Shown: positions 52,201 to 64,000, numbered from the stretch's first letter. The stretch is 64,000 bases of DNA from Selaginella moellendorffii (GCF_000143415.4 NW_003314276.1:1592466-1656465); one strand, 5' to 3'. Made by a program: numbers and translations. Notes: a model not told the origin generated them from the sequence alone.

Positions 52201-53536
52201 AGGTAGGAGGCACACCATCCATTGCTGCCACTTTTAGTAGACAATGCTTTGCCTTCATGTTAATTGGTCTCAATGAAGAAGGCTGTTTACTACAAATTGT
52301 AACTCAAGCTCATCCTCTAATAGTTGTTGAGTTGGAAGTTGAAAAGTTAGTAGTCACCCAAGATGATGAGTTGATGATGTTTTGCAATCCTTTAGATCTC
52401 ACTAGGAACTCTCACTTTCTATATATAAAACTATATATTATCCTCTAAGTTAAAAGGATGTCTATCAAACATAGCTATGTAAACCTAAAAGCTAAGTCAT
52501 TAAACTTCTGAAAATAGCTCTCCACACTCAAGGGCATAAAAATTGTTCTAGCTATTTAAAAACTAGAGACTTCATAGGAATTTCATTAGAACAATCTCAA
52601 TGGAATAAAGAGTAGAGGGTAAGAGGCCATAGTGGCAACACCATTACCAACCATTTATCATGATGTGCAATGGCTAAGATATTAACATTAATATTCAATG
52701 CTATGCATTCTAAACAAGCACTTAGCCTTATTAGGTGCATTCATAGAATTAAAGACAAACCAGTCATAAAAAAGAAATTGCATAAAAACTATAAAAAATA
52801 AAGGAAACCTTGCTGTTTGGTATAAGAAATTCTTCAGTAATATAGTTGTCTTCTATGGTTAATTCTCTTAGAATGCATCATTTTTATTGACTCTTTGCTC
52901 TTGAAAAACCTAACGTTCCCAATTTTCTCTTCAAATAAATCATTCAAACATTCTTAAGCATAGCAAACACAAACTCTAAAATATAATCATGCACTTTCCA
53001 ACATAATAAAAATAAACAATGTATTTCTACTATGATTGTATTTATAATATTGATTGGTTGTGAAACTTTAAGATATTTCTTTGAAACCTAAAAAGGTTGA
53101 CTAAGAGTTATAGTTTATTTCCTTTTAAAGTGAAATAATACATAGAAAAAACATCAGCACAATTAAAAGAAACAATATTTTCTAAACAAGATTTTATTCC
53201 TCCATTTTTAAAAATATTTTGTATACTGATATAGCCATTTGTATCTCTTGATCAAGTCTCCAACTTTTGCAGAAAAAAAGGGGGAGAAAGAAAAGAAAGG
53301 AGGGAGGATAAACAGATCACACGAGATGAGCTATTGATCACAAGCAGCACGGAGCTCCAGAGCACGCATCAGGAGCACTAGGGAGGAAACCCTAGAAGCA
53401 GCGAGAGAAACAAAGAGAGAGATGCGCATACCTCATGCATTCATATCGGGCGCTTGGGCCAGTGCTGTCGAGGAGGAAAATAAAAGTAATAGACGAGACT
53501 AAATAATTCATATTATGAAAAGAAACACAATACAAG

Positions 53537-54687
53537 TTATGGTAATAAAAGCGAAGGTGTAAATTCTACGAAATTTGCTAGAGCGGAATTTTTCTGAAAT
53601 GGGAAAGCAACTGCATCTGTAGTAGATAAATTCAAAATGGTTGTAGATAAAGACTTCTCCTCCACAAATAAAACAGCTCCATTCAAACATATAGCATTGG
53701 CTTTACCAACACCTTTAGCCAGATTTTCACCTCCAACATCACCACCTGTTTCTCCTTGCATATACCATAGCTGCATGCTGTTTTTGAATTGAGTGCAGCA
53801 CAACACACCTGTCCGACCATGGCAGGAAACAAATAAACCATGATTCCTGTGTAGCCGCTCGTCCCATGGCCAAGTCTGCTTTAATTCAAACCTCAACCCT
53901 TCCAAATCCAAAGTGAACAGACCAACATACTCTGGATCATTCAAATTCTTGTAGTGACCACAAAGCAAATACAAAGTAGCGCTGCCCACCATTTCCCCCA
54001 TATTCTCCAACTGACACCATCCCAATGGTGTGCTAGCAGCCCTCCAGCATCCCAGTCTCGAGTTGTATACATGAGCTGTTGTAAACATTGTGTAGACACT
54101 TCTCACCTTACCTCTGATCTCAACTTTTTTTTCTTCACAAGAACGACTTTTTACAAAGCAGACTGTGTATTCCTTGAAGTCTTGACTGATGCCCATGTAA
54201 GAGGATGAAATCAGCCCTTTAGCCCTGAGATCTGGCAACGCTCTAAAGCATCCAGTGACTGGATTGGCTACTAGGACCTGGTTCCCTTTTAAAAAGCAGA
54301 GCAATCCACCAGCACTTCCTATAAGAAACCCCCCCTGTGGGCACACTTCCATCTCTATCCAGTTGAAGGCGTAAATGAGTTGCCCCTGAACATCCTTCCG
54401 CACAACGTGCCTGCAAGAACATAAGGAACAGCTGCTGGAATGCTTGCCTGTGCGTGCCGCACGCCAAACACTGGGGAGTCGATCAATTCCCGCCACCGTT
54501 TGCACACTGCTCTCATCCGCCAGACATCGCGCAGCGGCAGCTGCTGCAACACCTCCTCCTCAATTTCTTGATTCATTTGCAACCCTAATGATCTTAACCT
54601 ATTCTTAAAAGGTGGAGTGATGTTCTTCATGAACTCGTCCCTCCAGTGTGAGCGAGTAGATCGATCCCTGGCAGCAAGCGCCATCAT
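53537..54687 (-). pseudogene. F-box/kelch-like pseudogene, copy 3
   Basis: The best-preserved copy. ATG 54687 (MMALAARDRSTRSHW) opens a frame through the F-box (NQEIEEEVLQQLPLRDVW) to a stop at 54355, because of the same 10-bp deletion seen in copy 1. The rest of the protein (WIEMEVCPQGGFLIGSAGG to the stop at 53537) is open in the shifted frame without further breaks. The TTCTTC run upstream (54727-54745) and the AATGAGACTACCCTGATCAG flank are shared with copy 1. Confidence 0.85.
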
Positions 54688-54849
54688 TTAAAGGAGGATG
54701 GAGCATCGCCTTGGAGAAGTCATGTCTTCTTCTTCTTCTTCTTCCTCTTTCTTCTTGATGTGATGCTACTAAGAAAGATTGGATCCTGTCTAGCTCTCTC
54801 ACTCACTCACCAATGAGACTACCCTGATCAGCACTGAGGAAAAAAAACG

Positions 54850-57080
54850 AAGGGATGAGAAGGAAAAAAGGGGAGAAAGAGAAGAAAGGCAAATCAGGAG
54901 TAAGAGGAAACCTTAGAAGATGCTCTACAAATTGCCCAGCAAAAAGCTGGCGAGTTGGCAAGGTGAAGTTATCGAAAAAATTTAATTCTGAGCCAAAAGA
55001 CAAATACATTGGCAAAGAGTTATATGACAACTTGAAGCAAAGCTCTAGTTTTCCTGCAGTGTTTTGTATAAGAGAATTGTAATTGTAGAAAGAGACATAA
55101 AGAATTTCTCATTGGGAACTACTCCAGTGACTATGGGTGGGACAACATCAATCTCACAGCCAACCTAGAGGTGTTTACATAAAATCAAGAGTTCAAAGTC
55201 ATCCACTGCTGGTAAAATGAATGCCTTTAATTGCGCTTGCCCAACCATGGCAGTATAGCTACCATTGTGAGAGCCAACTTCTCCCGTGTTAAAACCCAGC
55301 ACAAAACCTGAAAATAGAATTTCCTCTGAAAGAACGAAAAGATCTTACCTATTCCTAGCTGGGGCATCCTACAAAGATGAGTGGAAAATTCTTGTGCAGC
55401 ATATAAGAGATCCAAGCAGCCATAGCAGTCCATTGCTAATCCAGCCCTAAAGAAAAATAGGATGGATAAGACCCTACACACATGAGCCAGCCTTTGTATA
55501 TCCAACATTGCAAAGCACGATCACTTGACATACCCATCCATAAACTTTATGCTTGAGCAACGCAAGCTCCTGGGCCTCCATCTCTAGCACTTGGCACTGC
55601 TTCTTCTTCTGCAAACTTTGAGGCTATGGAGTTGCAGTAAAGAAGAGAAACCTGGAGCGAGTGAAACTTTGGTGTCAAGGAGGAGTTGTGATAAAGAAAA
55701 TTTCCTTGGTTGCAAGGGCAGAGTAGGAGGGGCTGTGGTAAAAGGAGAGTTTTTTCCTCTTTGGCTACAACTTCCTAGTATTGAGCAAATGTTGGATGAG
55801 TACAAAAATTAGTAATTTTATACAATTTTTTTCTTTTGATATTTTTATATGTATATATATACACACACAATAGCATAGACTATATATGTAGAACACTGAT
55901 ATATTCCGAAAAGTGTAAAAAAAGAATTACTAAGTAAATATTATTGATAAAGATATTATATGCAGTATTACTTAGGAATATGGATATATTTAGAATACTA
56001 AGATTTTAAGAAATTAAATACTCAACCTAGAAAAAAGTAAAATAAAAATTGTTAACAATGAGTTTTTTTATAGTTATAAGAATAAATATATTTAGTAAAC
56101 TTCCAGAGAAGAACAATAAAATAAGAATTACAAACAGTAAAATTTATTAATTAGATGTTACATGTAAAGTATGTTTTTAATTGGGATATAAAAAAGTTTA
56201 GAATCGTAAAATGTTAAGAAAACTAATATATTACTACCCAGACTCATAGAAATATAAAGAAGAACTACTAAGATTAATTATCATTAATTTAGGGAAGCAT
56301 CATTTAAATATTATGTGTTTACTTGGAATATGAATAATATATAACTAAGATTTAAGAACATTAATATATTACTCAGATCCAAACATAACCTAAAATTAAA
56401 AAATAGTAAGTAACCCATAAACTCAAACACCTAGAAATAGAATCAAAATAAATTAATTTAATTTTAAGTAATATAGATTTAGTAAAGAGTTACTTTACCA
56501 TGTGTCTTTCTTAGAATATAGAACAATAAAATTTTAAGAACACTAATCTACTACTCAGACCCAAGTAAACTAAGAAAAGAAATACAAAAAATAATTGTCA
56601 TTAATATATAAACTATAAATTCAAAACTTGATATTCTATATTTGTAAGATTTATCAAGGTGTTTAATTTGTTTATATTAAGACTAAGCTAACCCATATCT
56701 TGAATGTTGTAATTGCCCAATCAATACATCAGTATAGCTTCTCTATTTATCAACTAAATATATATATAAAGAAGAAAATTGTAAGACAAGGTAAGTGCCA
56801 TCTTAATTATACTAACTGATTGAGGCATGTTTAAATCAAAATGAATTTTAAATCATAGTATCCAAGCTAGGAAACAATATTCTTGGCCCAATGGTTTTGC
56901 CACTTAAGCAACATCTCCTGTACAATCACTAGTAGACTCAGCAGCCATGCCCTACAAGAACCTCAAGAGCTGTTGTTCTCGTGCCCACACAATCCCTTGC
57001 AAGAGTTTTCCAAGAGCTAAAAAAAATTGATAAGAAATGTAGGAGGACCATAGACCCACAGCAAGCAACATTTTTTGTCT
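54850..57080. other. Mostly AT-rich; one unrecognised minus-strand exon-like fragment
   Basis: Minus strand about 55590-55350 has two exon-like pieces with plausible splice sites (EMEAQELALLKHKVYGW and GLAMDCYGCLDLLYAAQEFS) that I cannot place in a family. 55810-56880 is very AT-rich with no gene seen. Confidence 0.35.
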
Positions 57081-57189
57081 CTTACTGTCTATGGCTTATG
57101 CCCCAACAATTCTCTACCCCAGCACCCAGCCTTTGCCCACAACCGGATGAAGGGGGAACAGTGAAAGAGTTTGTGCTTACCCCGACTTT

Positions 57190-57531
57190 GATCAACCATA
57201 GTGGACTTGATGCTCTCAGCCTTCTACTGCTGGAACTCTTGCGCGAGTGAGCAGAAGCAGTGGGAGATAAAATCCTGGCTCCGCAATCTAGGCAGCCCCA
57301 GAGCTTGGTTCTGTAGTGTGTAGAGAGGCAGCAACACAGCCCAACAATGCAGAGCAAGCAATACAAGAGCTCATTAAACAGGCACGTTGAGAAAATGAAA
57401 CTCGCATAAGAAAGCAAGAGGCAAGATCTTGACACAAACAGTACCAGGACATGGCTCATTCTAGCGGCGTTGACATAGTGCCTCAGATTTAGATTGCAAA
57501 TCGGCAGCAATGGTAAGGTCTGTCTCACCAT
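57190..57531 (-). pseudogene. PLAC8-like cysteine-rich protein fragment
   Basis: The minus strand reads ELLYCLLCIVGLCCCLSTHY and RTKLWGC, then in another frame QDFISHCFCSLAQEFQQ followed by TAG. This is the layout of the PLAC8 (cell-number-regulator/plant cadmium-resistance) domain, where a YRxKL segment precedes DxxxHxxCxxCALxQExRE. The frame change and stop indicate a pseudogene. Open frame starts at 57531 (MVRQTLPLLPIC). Assignment rests on a short match. Confidence 0.4.
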
Positions 57532-57534
57532 TTC

Positions 57535-57994
57535 ATAAACCCTAGAAAAACAAAAACCAATTCAAACAAAAACCAATTTGTTTGACAGGCAACAGGCATA
57601 GTTACAGTCAACACATTTGCATGTGCCATGTGTTGCAGTGCCTTCTTCTTTTGCCCCACACAGCTTGGCCACCTCCCATTAGCCGAGAGCAAACATTAGC
57701 ATGATTAATTAATAAAACATGGTTAAAGAAATAACCCCTTTACAGTTACCCCCCATCAGATGGCTGCGATTAGCTGGATCCGGCAGCCTAAAAAGTTCAG
57801 CACTTCCTCCTTATGATGATAGACTAGCACTTGCCCAACATATACTGTCCTGTTAACAAATACTATTTTGAATGTTAAGTCTAATGAACAAATAAAATAG
57901 CTTGCTAATAGGATAACATTCTTAATCAAGAATTTGTTTCAATGCTACAAACAATGCATGGAGGATTTAATATAAAACCTCCTTATATACTGTG
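57535..57994. other. Spacer with dispersed repeats
   Basis: 57600-57720 resembles 25690-25810 (CACCTCCCATT(A/G)GC(C/T)(G/A)AGAGCAAACATTA) and 57745-57830 resembles 47285-47375. These link the three germin/P450 areas through a common, older repeat. No gene is seen. Confidence 0.45.
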
Positions 57995-60455
57995 TTGATA
58001 GTGAAAGTAGGACTCAAAGGGAATAACTATCCTTGGAGTGAGATGTTTTGTACTTTAATGCCTAATCTTGCTGGTGATATGCATTTTGATAATGCCACAT
58101 AAAGTTGGCCATGGGTGAAAACTCGATGTGGCAAGTGTATTCCGACTCAGTCAAATGTTTGGCCTTGACATTTAAGGCAATACCCTAAACGCACTGGAAA
58201 TTGTCTTCTAGACATTTTAAATGGAATTTCTATGTTTGAAGGTGTGAGTGTGATTCGAGGGATGAAAACTCATGTACCTTTGAATTGGCCTAATACAATT
58301 TCACAGTCTAGAATTGTTGGTAAGGCACGTTTAAGTATGAGTTGTGTACCATTACATAGTTCAGTCGATGGACTATATTCCTTAATAGAATAAGGATGAT
58401 ACTTTTTTTAAGCAAGAGTTTATATGGTGGAAGACCAGAAGAAGTAATGGAATTTAAGAATTCAATTAAAAAATCTTCTGGGTGTTAAGTATCAAAAAAG
58501 TCAACACTTTTATAAATATGTATATCACTAGGTAAGGATAATATATTGTTGAGTTGTTGAATGGATTTTAATAGTGGCATAATCATAACCTTTATAAACA
58601 TATTAAAATAGATATTTAATACTTTTATAGTTGCACATATTTCAATATTTATATGAGCTTTATATTTCTTACAGAGGTACTTGTTATAAGGTACAACCCA
58701 ATGGTGTTCTATATGATAACCATTTTTAAAAACTGTACATCTATTATCTGGTCTATAATAATCTGGATATCCATTAACTGAAAATGTTGTTTTATAATTA
58801 AATTTTTTTGGAAAACCTTTCAAGCAAGAACAATTTTCCATGTAAGGACTATTAGGATAAAAAAAAGTCCATATAGTCCATGCATCATATGCGATATAAC
58901 TATCTTTTTATAGTGTCTTTCAAAAATTCTTTAAGTTTTATATAGAAAACTATAGAGACCAAATCAAGACGATCTTCAGAACTTTCATTTGGATGTAAGT
59001 TTTCTATAATTTCTAACCATTTAAGGTTGCAAGTGAAAGTAATGAAAATATTTAATTTTGAGTAATGGGCAACAATTGCCATTACATCTTGATAATTTTG
59101 TTGCATTGCTCTAGATCCACCATCAAATGTTGAAGGTAGTATAACAATTTTACAAGGGTTCATATTTTCATTTGAAGCACAATTCGCAACATAATCCATA
59201 AGACTAGTATACATTTCTACTCATAATTGTTTTTGGTGGGTATGATAGTAATATAGGTTATTACTCTCAACTTTGACATATGCATCAACAATGTATTGTT
59301 GAGTAAGCTTGCCAACATGTAAGATTTAGTTGAAACCTAATTGTAGTGTGTCTCTTTTAGATAAGCAATATCTATAATATAGAAGTAATGTAGTTTGAAG
59401 TTGTCACATATTCAAAATATTTGCATACCATCCTTTATCACCAAAAGGAAATATCAAAAGATAAACCATTGAATCATAATTAACATTAAATCTTTCTAAA
59501 ATGATTTGCCATAGGATATATACAAATTTCACGTCCACGTGGGAGCTCACAAACAAAAACAACAGCAACATCATTTGTTTGTGGTATATTATAATGTTGA
59601 TTATCTATTCCTTCATTCCTTAGTAACATATAAACACCATGTAAAGGACAGCCTATAATTGCTACTTCATGAAGTTCTTTTTATTCCATTTCATGAGATT
59701 ATCAATCTCAAGGATGATACCACCAGTAATATTAATCAGATAAAAAAGTGCAAAGACTTTTCCCAAGATTACTTTAGTACATCTTTCTGTAAGTCTGTGC
59801 GTATGAATTAATATGACAGAGTGTATCAAGATGTAATAGGAAATCTTGCTCACAACTTTTATTAAATGGGTTTTAATGCCTTATATCTATGGCTTATTGT
59901 GTATCTAGCATATAAAATTGCTTGTAAGATAGACTTTGATCACCAGAAAAATGTGATGACATGACACTATGGTAAATCAGCCCATGAATTCTAAAGCAAT
60001 AAGGACCATTACCTCTTAAAGTGCCAATGTTAGCACCCATTGATGCAAATGCAAGGGCACTATTATAGTGTTTAATATTACTTCTGAAATTAGAGCTTTT
60101 GTAAAGCGTAAGTAAAGTATTTGGCAAAGATAATATAGGTGGCAATATCACTTGACCATGTTGACAACACATAGCAATATTCTCATCTTTAAAATGTGAT
60201 GCATTACAAAAAACACAAATAGCTGATAAAAAACCAATTTCAAAAGTTGAAATTTGTGAATCTTTGTAAATAGTGTGACTTGCTAGTGTGGTTTGTGAAA
60301 GTGGAGATGGTGTCATGATGTGTATATATTTCATTTTGATTTGAAGTAATTTGAAGTGGCTCAAAGTGTTTATCAGAATTGTTAGTATCAAAATTCTTAT
60401 CTAAATTATTGGTATTTCTTATAGTTCTAAGAAGATGACGAAGGTGAGGCATAAT
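57995..60455 (-). mobile_element. Decayed Helitron encoding Rep/helicase remnants
   Basis: Reading the minus strand from 60455 down: an N-terminal region with ICVFCNASHFKDENIAMCC, GQVILPPILSLPNTL, ALAFASMGANIG and FRIHGLIYH; then the helitron-like domain NYQDVMAIVAHYSKLNIFIT with CNLKWLEI (~59130-59020); then CLKGFPKKF and HWVVPYNKYLCKKYKAHINI (~58830-58630); and finally helicase C-terminal text [20 protein letters not shown] and GQLYVALSKC (~58235-58060). The helicase Walker motifs are missing by deletion, and stops break several frames. Terminal TC/CTRR ends were not located. Confidence 0.88.
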
Positions 60456-60843
60456 TTAAATTTTTCAAGTACAAAGCTAGAAAACTATAGCTTATGTAGG
60501 TTCATGTTTGTAAAAAAACTCAAATTTGCAAGAGAAATACGAAACAATATTTAATATGTGGTGGAGGCTAAGGATATAAACAAATATGAACCTACTGTGT
60601 GCTTGGTTCTGTGTGCCTATCTAGAGTTTTCCAATTATTTGCCAGAAAAAAGTGTGCCAAAGAAAGACTAACCTTTTGCTACAAATTGTTGTGATTCTTG
60701 GCGGTGGTCTTAAGCCCAAAACCTAATTGTGAGATTTAGGGTTATGTGAAGCAAGAGTCTGCCAAATACAAATTACCCAAAGAGAAAAATAAAAGTAATA
60801 GACAAGACTAAATAATTCATATTATAAAAAAACACAACACAAG
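60456..60843. other. Short spacer between Helitron and F-box copy 4
   Basis: No gene is seen. Contains GGGTTTTGGGC/GATTTAGGGTT-like text around 60715-60750. Confidence 0.4.
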
Positions 60844-61970
60844 TTATGGTAATAAAAGCGAACATGTAAATTTTACGAAATTTGGTAGATCAGAATTTAT
60901 CTGAAATGGGAAAACAACTGCTTTCCCTGTAGTAGATAAATTCAAAATGGTTGTAGATAAAGACTTCTCCTCCACAAATAAAACAGCTCCATTCAAACAA
61001 ATAGCATTGCATTCTTTACCAACACCTTTAGCCAGATTTTCACCTCCAACATCACCACCTGTTTCTCCTTGCATATACCATAGCTGCATGCTATTTTTGA
61101 ATTGAGTGCAGCACAACACACCTGTCCGACCATGGCAGGAAACAAATAAACCATGATTCCTGTGTAGCCGCTCATCCCATGGCCAAGTCTGCTTTAATTC
61201 AAACCTCAACCCTTCCAAATCCAAAGTGAACAGACCAACATACTCTGGATCATTCAAATCCTTGTAGTGACCACAAAGCAAATACAAAGTAGCGCTGCCC
61301 ACCATTTCCCCCGTATTCTCCAACTGACACCATCCCAATGGTGTGCTAGCAGCCCTCCAGCATCCCAGTCTCGAGTTGTATACATGAGCTGTTAACATTG
61401 TGTAGACACTTCTCACCTTACGTCTGATCTCAACTTTTTCTTCTTCACAAGAACGACTTTTTACAAAGCAGACTGTGTATTCCTTGAAGTCTTGACTGAT
61501 GCCCATGTAAGAGGATGAAATCAGCCCTTTAGCCCTGAGATCTGGCAACGCTCTAAAGCATCCAGTGACTGGATTGGCTACTAGGACCTGGTTCCCTTTT
61601 AAAAAGCAGAGCAATCCACCAGCACTTCCTATAAGAAGGAAGTCCCCTGTGGGCACACTTCCATCTCTATCCAGTTGAAGGCGTTGCTGTTGTTAAATGG
61701 GTTGCCCCTGAAAATCCTTCCGCACAACGTGCCTGCAAGAATATAAGGAACAGCTGCTGGAATGCTTGCCTGTGCGTGCCGCACGCCAAACCCTGGGCAG
61801 TCGATCAATTCCCGCCACCGTTTGCACACTGCTCTCATCCGCCAGACATCGCGCAGCGGCAGCTGCTGCAACACCTCTTCCTCAATCTCTTGGTTCATTT
61901 GCAACCCTAGTGATCTTAACCTATTCTTAAAAGGTAACCATAAGGAGTGAGTAATGAACTCGTCCTGCAT
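60844..61970 (-). pseudogene. F-box/kelch-like pseudogene, copy 4
   Basis: ATG 61970 (MQDEFITHSLWL) leads into the F-box (NQEIEEEVLQQLPLRDVW) and continues through GRIFRGNPFNNSNAFNWIEM, without the 10-bp deletion. At 61634-61645 the sequence GGAAGT replaces part of the C run and gives a net +1 shift, so the frame stops at 61629. The remainder (GDFLLIGSAGG to the stop at 60844) is open in the next frame. One clear frameshift in total. Confidence 0.85.
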
Positions 61971-62164
61971 TGAATTCTGGAGCTTCTCCAGTGTGAGCGA
62001 GTAGATCGATCTCTGGCAGCAAACGCCTTCATTTAAATAGGATGGAGCATCGCCTTGGAGAAGCCATGTCTTCTTCTTCTTCCTCTTTCTTCTTGATGTG
62101 ATGCTACTAAGAAAGATTGGATCTTGTCTAGCTCTCTCACCCTGATTGGCACCGAGGAAAGAAA

Positions 62165-63425
62165 AAACGATGAAGAATTCTCAATACATTTAGAATATGC
62201 CTGAATATTCTAGCATATTACAGTTGATACTTTTTAAAACACTTCTAGGTATATTCTAGCATATTTTATGATCTCGGTTAGAATGTACTTAGATTAGGTT
62301 ATAATGTAAAAGAATACATTAAAAAGAATTTATTTTTTTGGATAAGTAGGCCTATTGGCCATAACCTCATAAGTTACATATGAATGCAACAAAAAGATAT
62401 AATGCTTGATTCTTGGACTTTTATTACACTTATGTTTAAACTTTTGGCTCAATACTTCGATGCAGACATAGCAATGATATTATATTTGGTTTGTATGAAC
62501 TGTTTCCACACATAAAAGTTAGCTTGATTGATTTCGAGCAAAGATTTATTTATCTATATATTCAAGTACTATGGTGGATATGGTTGCAAAGACTTCCTTA
62601 CATAGAAAAAGGTCAAGATTTACACTTTCAGGTTGCAATATTATAAACATCTTTACTTTTGACATAATTGATTTTGTATGTTGTATAACTACATTTACAG
62701 TGTTGGGAAACTTTAAATAAACTTATCCAAAATGTTGAAGTGATTTAATTACTAAGTGACCTACAGATAAAATATTTAATTATATTTAACATTAGTTATC
62801 TTTTATATTAATTCAACATTGCATTATTATATTTAATCTTTATGTGTAAAATAATTAATTAATAATTTAGAAAATAAATAACTCTTTGCATATGGTACTT
62901 TGTTTTTAATATTAAATTATTTTATATTCCATTAAACTCAATTAAAAAGATATATATTATAGTGGATGTTGATGGTGTGGTTGTGGCTAATGCTAATATC
63001 CTTCACTAAGTACAAAATGTTATAATTGATATATTAGAGCAAATATATAATGCATATCACAACGTCCAAAACATGATGATCCCATCACACTTTCAACCCT
63101 GTTGCAATGCTCCACCACGTTGTTGAGGCCCAGCGTGTAACTCCACCCCAACGATCCCTGCCATCTGAGCGACACCCCATGGGTGAGAGAAGTCCTTTCA
63201 ATTCAGAGTGGATCACTGATTTTGTAGGGGTAGTTTCTATTGTGCAGTGGCTGGTGAAGCAATGCAAGCCCAAATTAGAATGTGATCCACTATGGCAGTC
63301 CTGTATATTCCATAATGCCGATTGATGGCTATATTCTAAACTATGCTGTTTCAATCCAATGGCTCGAAAAATATATGTATCCATATCAAAACAGTATTAT
63401 AAACAGTTTAAACTCTAGTTTGAAT
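62165..63425. other. AT-rich spacer of block C
   Basis: Shared non-coding sequence of the duplication blocks (see block C). 63200-63330 repeats a segment encoding VSIVQWLVKQCKPK in one frame, also present at 16720-16790 and 48255-48320; I do not recognise it. Confidence 0.5.
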
Positions 63426-63759
63426 TTGATAAGCATGGCATTTTGGACGAGATTCTCGCTGCTCGAGGCGGATTTAGGAGTTAGGAGGACGGGTTCTAGA
63501 TGGGTTGATCTCGCGCTTGATCGTCTCGCCCTTGACACCAAACCGCATCTCGCTCTGGATCGTTCAAGAAGCCTGCGAGTTCACTCGGTGGTGGATGAAA
63601 AGATGCAGATCTCTTGGAACCTCGGCCTCCATCGCGATGGTTCTAAGCGTTTCTGAGGTACTATGAAAGAGCAGATGATTTATCAACCAGTTTGGTTCAA
63701 GAACTCGGAGAAGTTTAACAAACATAACTTTTATAAACTTCTAATGCCACGAACATGCA

Positions 63760-64000
63760 TCACATTTTACTGAGTACAAGCGGCACTCCATGGATAGGCT
63801 TCAAGCCAAACTTCATCGCAGGATTATGGCAGTAGTTCGGTGAAAGCCGGAACAAGAATCGCTGTAGTATCATAGCCAGAATGACTTTGGCTTCGATCAT
63901 CGCAAACGACTGGCCCACGCACACCCGCGGCCCAAACGAAAACGGCATGAAAGCATTTGGATGCTTGCACGCGCTTGAGATCCCATCTTTGAAGCGATCC
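63760..64000 (-). CDS. Cytochrome P450, CYP72-clan, copy C, 3' end only
   Basis: The last 80 codons of a third P450 on the minus strand, stop at 63762-63760, open to the window edge. It contains [28 protein letters not shown] with the haem Cys, and ends VPLVLSKM. It has Cys for Arg in PNYCHNPAM compared with the other two copies. Whether the upstream exons are intact is not visible. Confidence 0.85.
   Translation of the reverse strand, partial: DRFKDGISSACKHPNAFMPFSFGPRVCVGQSFAMIEAKVILAMILQRFLFRLSPNYCHNPAMKFGLKPIHGVPLVLSKM

Larger units (their letters stand above)
47400..54850 (+). repeat. Segmental duplication block B
   Basis: Collinear with block A (15030-24830). Parts in order: AT-rich spacer, P450 (+), CHD-like fragment, G-patch fragment, AT-rich spacer, F-box pseudogene (-). 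It lacks the TRIM-like element and has lost parts of the CHD and 85-aa ORF segments. Confidence 0.85.
60830..64000 (-). repeat. Duplication block C (rearranged, runs off the window)
   Basis: F-box pseudogene (-) 60844-61970, then 62165-62440 matching 24985-25270, then 62440-63070 matching 15060-15660, 63075-63425 matching 16510-16930 in direct orientation, then 63430-64000 matching the P450 3' end and flank in inverted orientation. The switch in orientation at about 63425-63430 is a rearrangement breakpoint. Confidence 0.8.

Noticed and set aside
54850-56900. A complete gene between F-box copy 3 and the PLAC8-like fragment
   Set aside because: Only two short exon-like pieces on the minus strand; no start, no domain, and surrounding DNA is AT-rich with no splice-consistent extension.
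1-64000. tRNA, rRNA or organellar DNA insertions
   Set aside because: No cloverleaf-like sequence or recognisable organellar gene was noticed on either strand; a dedicated scan (tRNAscan-type) would be decisive.

Overview
This is nuclear DNA of a land plant. Genes have many very short introns (about 45-65 nt), plant-type gene families occur (CCX exchanger, DDA1, germin-like proteins, two-LIM protein, CYP72-clan P450) and intergenic space is full of LTR retrotransposon and Helitron debris. The tiny introns, tight gene packing and TE-rich flanks fit a compact lycophyte genome such as Selaginella moellendorffii. That attribution is inference from style, not a database match.

Layout. (1) 1-8.8 kb is a compact gene-rich stretch: cation/calcium exchanger (-, cut by the window edge), ribosomal protein eL21 (-), TDP1 DNA-repair phosphodiesterase (+, 15 exons), casein kinase 2 beta (+), an unrecognised 147-aa gene (+), DDA1 of the CUL4-DDB1 ligase (-) and a two-exon alpha/beta hydrolase (+). 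Two neighbour pairs are head-to-head. (2) 8.8-12.8 kb is AT-rich with a decayed Ty3/gypsy pol on the minus strand. (3) 12.8-25.3 kb holds a segmental duplication block: F-box pseudogenes facing each other around an intact P450, a CHD-type chromodomain fragment, a small copia-type (TRIM-like) LTR element and a G-patch fragment. (4) 25.3-30 kb has a germin exon-1 fragment, a long near-perfect hairpin (27759-27923) and a two-LIM gene cut by an LTR element. (5) 30-38.4 kb is a large LTR element without visible pol (LARD-like), holding a 12-bp tandem array; its 3' LTR is truncated against germin exon 2. (6) 38.4-41 kb is a germin cluster with one intact gene and several sense and antisense fragments. 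(7) 41.3-46.4 kb is a young Ty3/gypsy element with two identical 104-bp LTRs whose 3' part is an inverted, chimeric rearrangement of its own pol. (8) 46.6-47.2 kb is another germin pseudogene (-). (9) 47.4-54.9 kb is a collinear second copy of the 15-24.8 kb block, including a second intact P450. (10) 55-60.5 kb is AT-rich with a PLAC8-like fragment and a decayed Helitron Rep/helicase (-). (11) 60.8-64 kb is a third, rearranged copy of the F-box/P450 module, leaving the window inside a P450 on the minus strand.

I see no new enzymatic system or operon-like pathway. The noteworthy features are structural: the repeated F-box/P450/chromodomain module, the template-switched gypsy element, the germin fragments in antisense, and the microRNA-precursor-like hairpin. 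All exon boundaries were placed by eye from GT/AG signals, phase and family resemblance; none is supported by transcript data.
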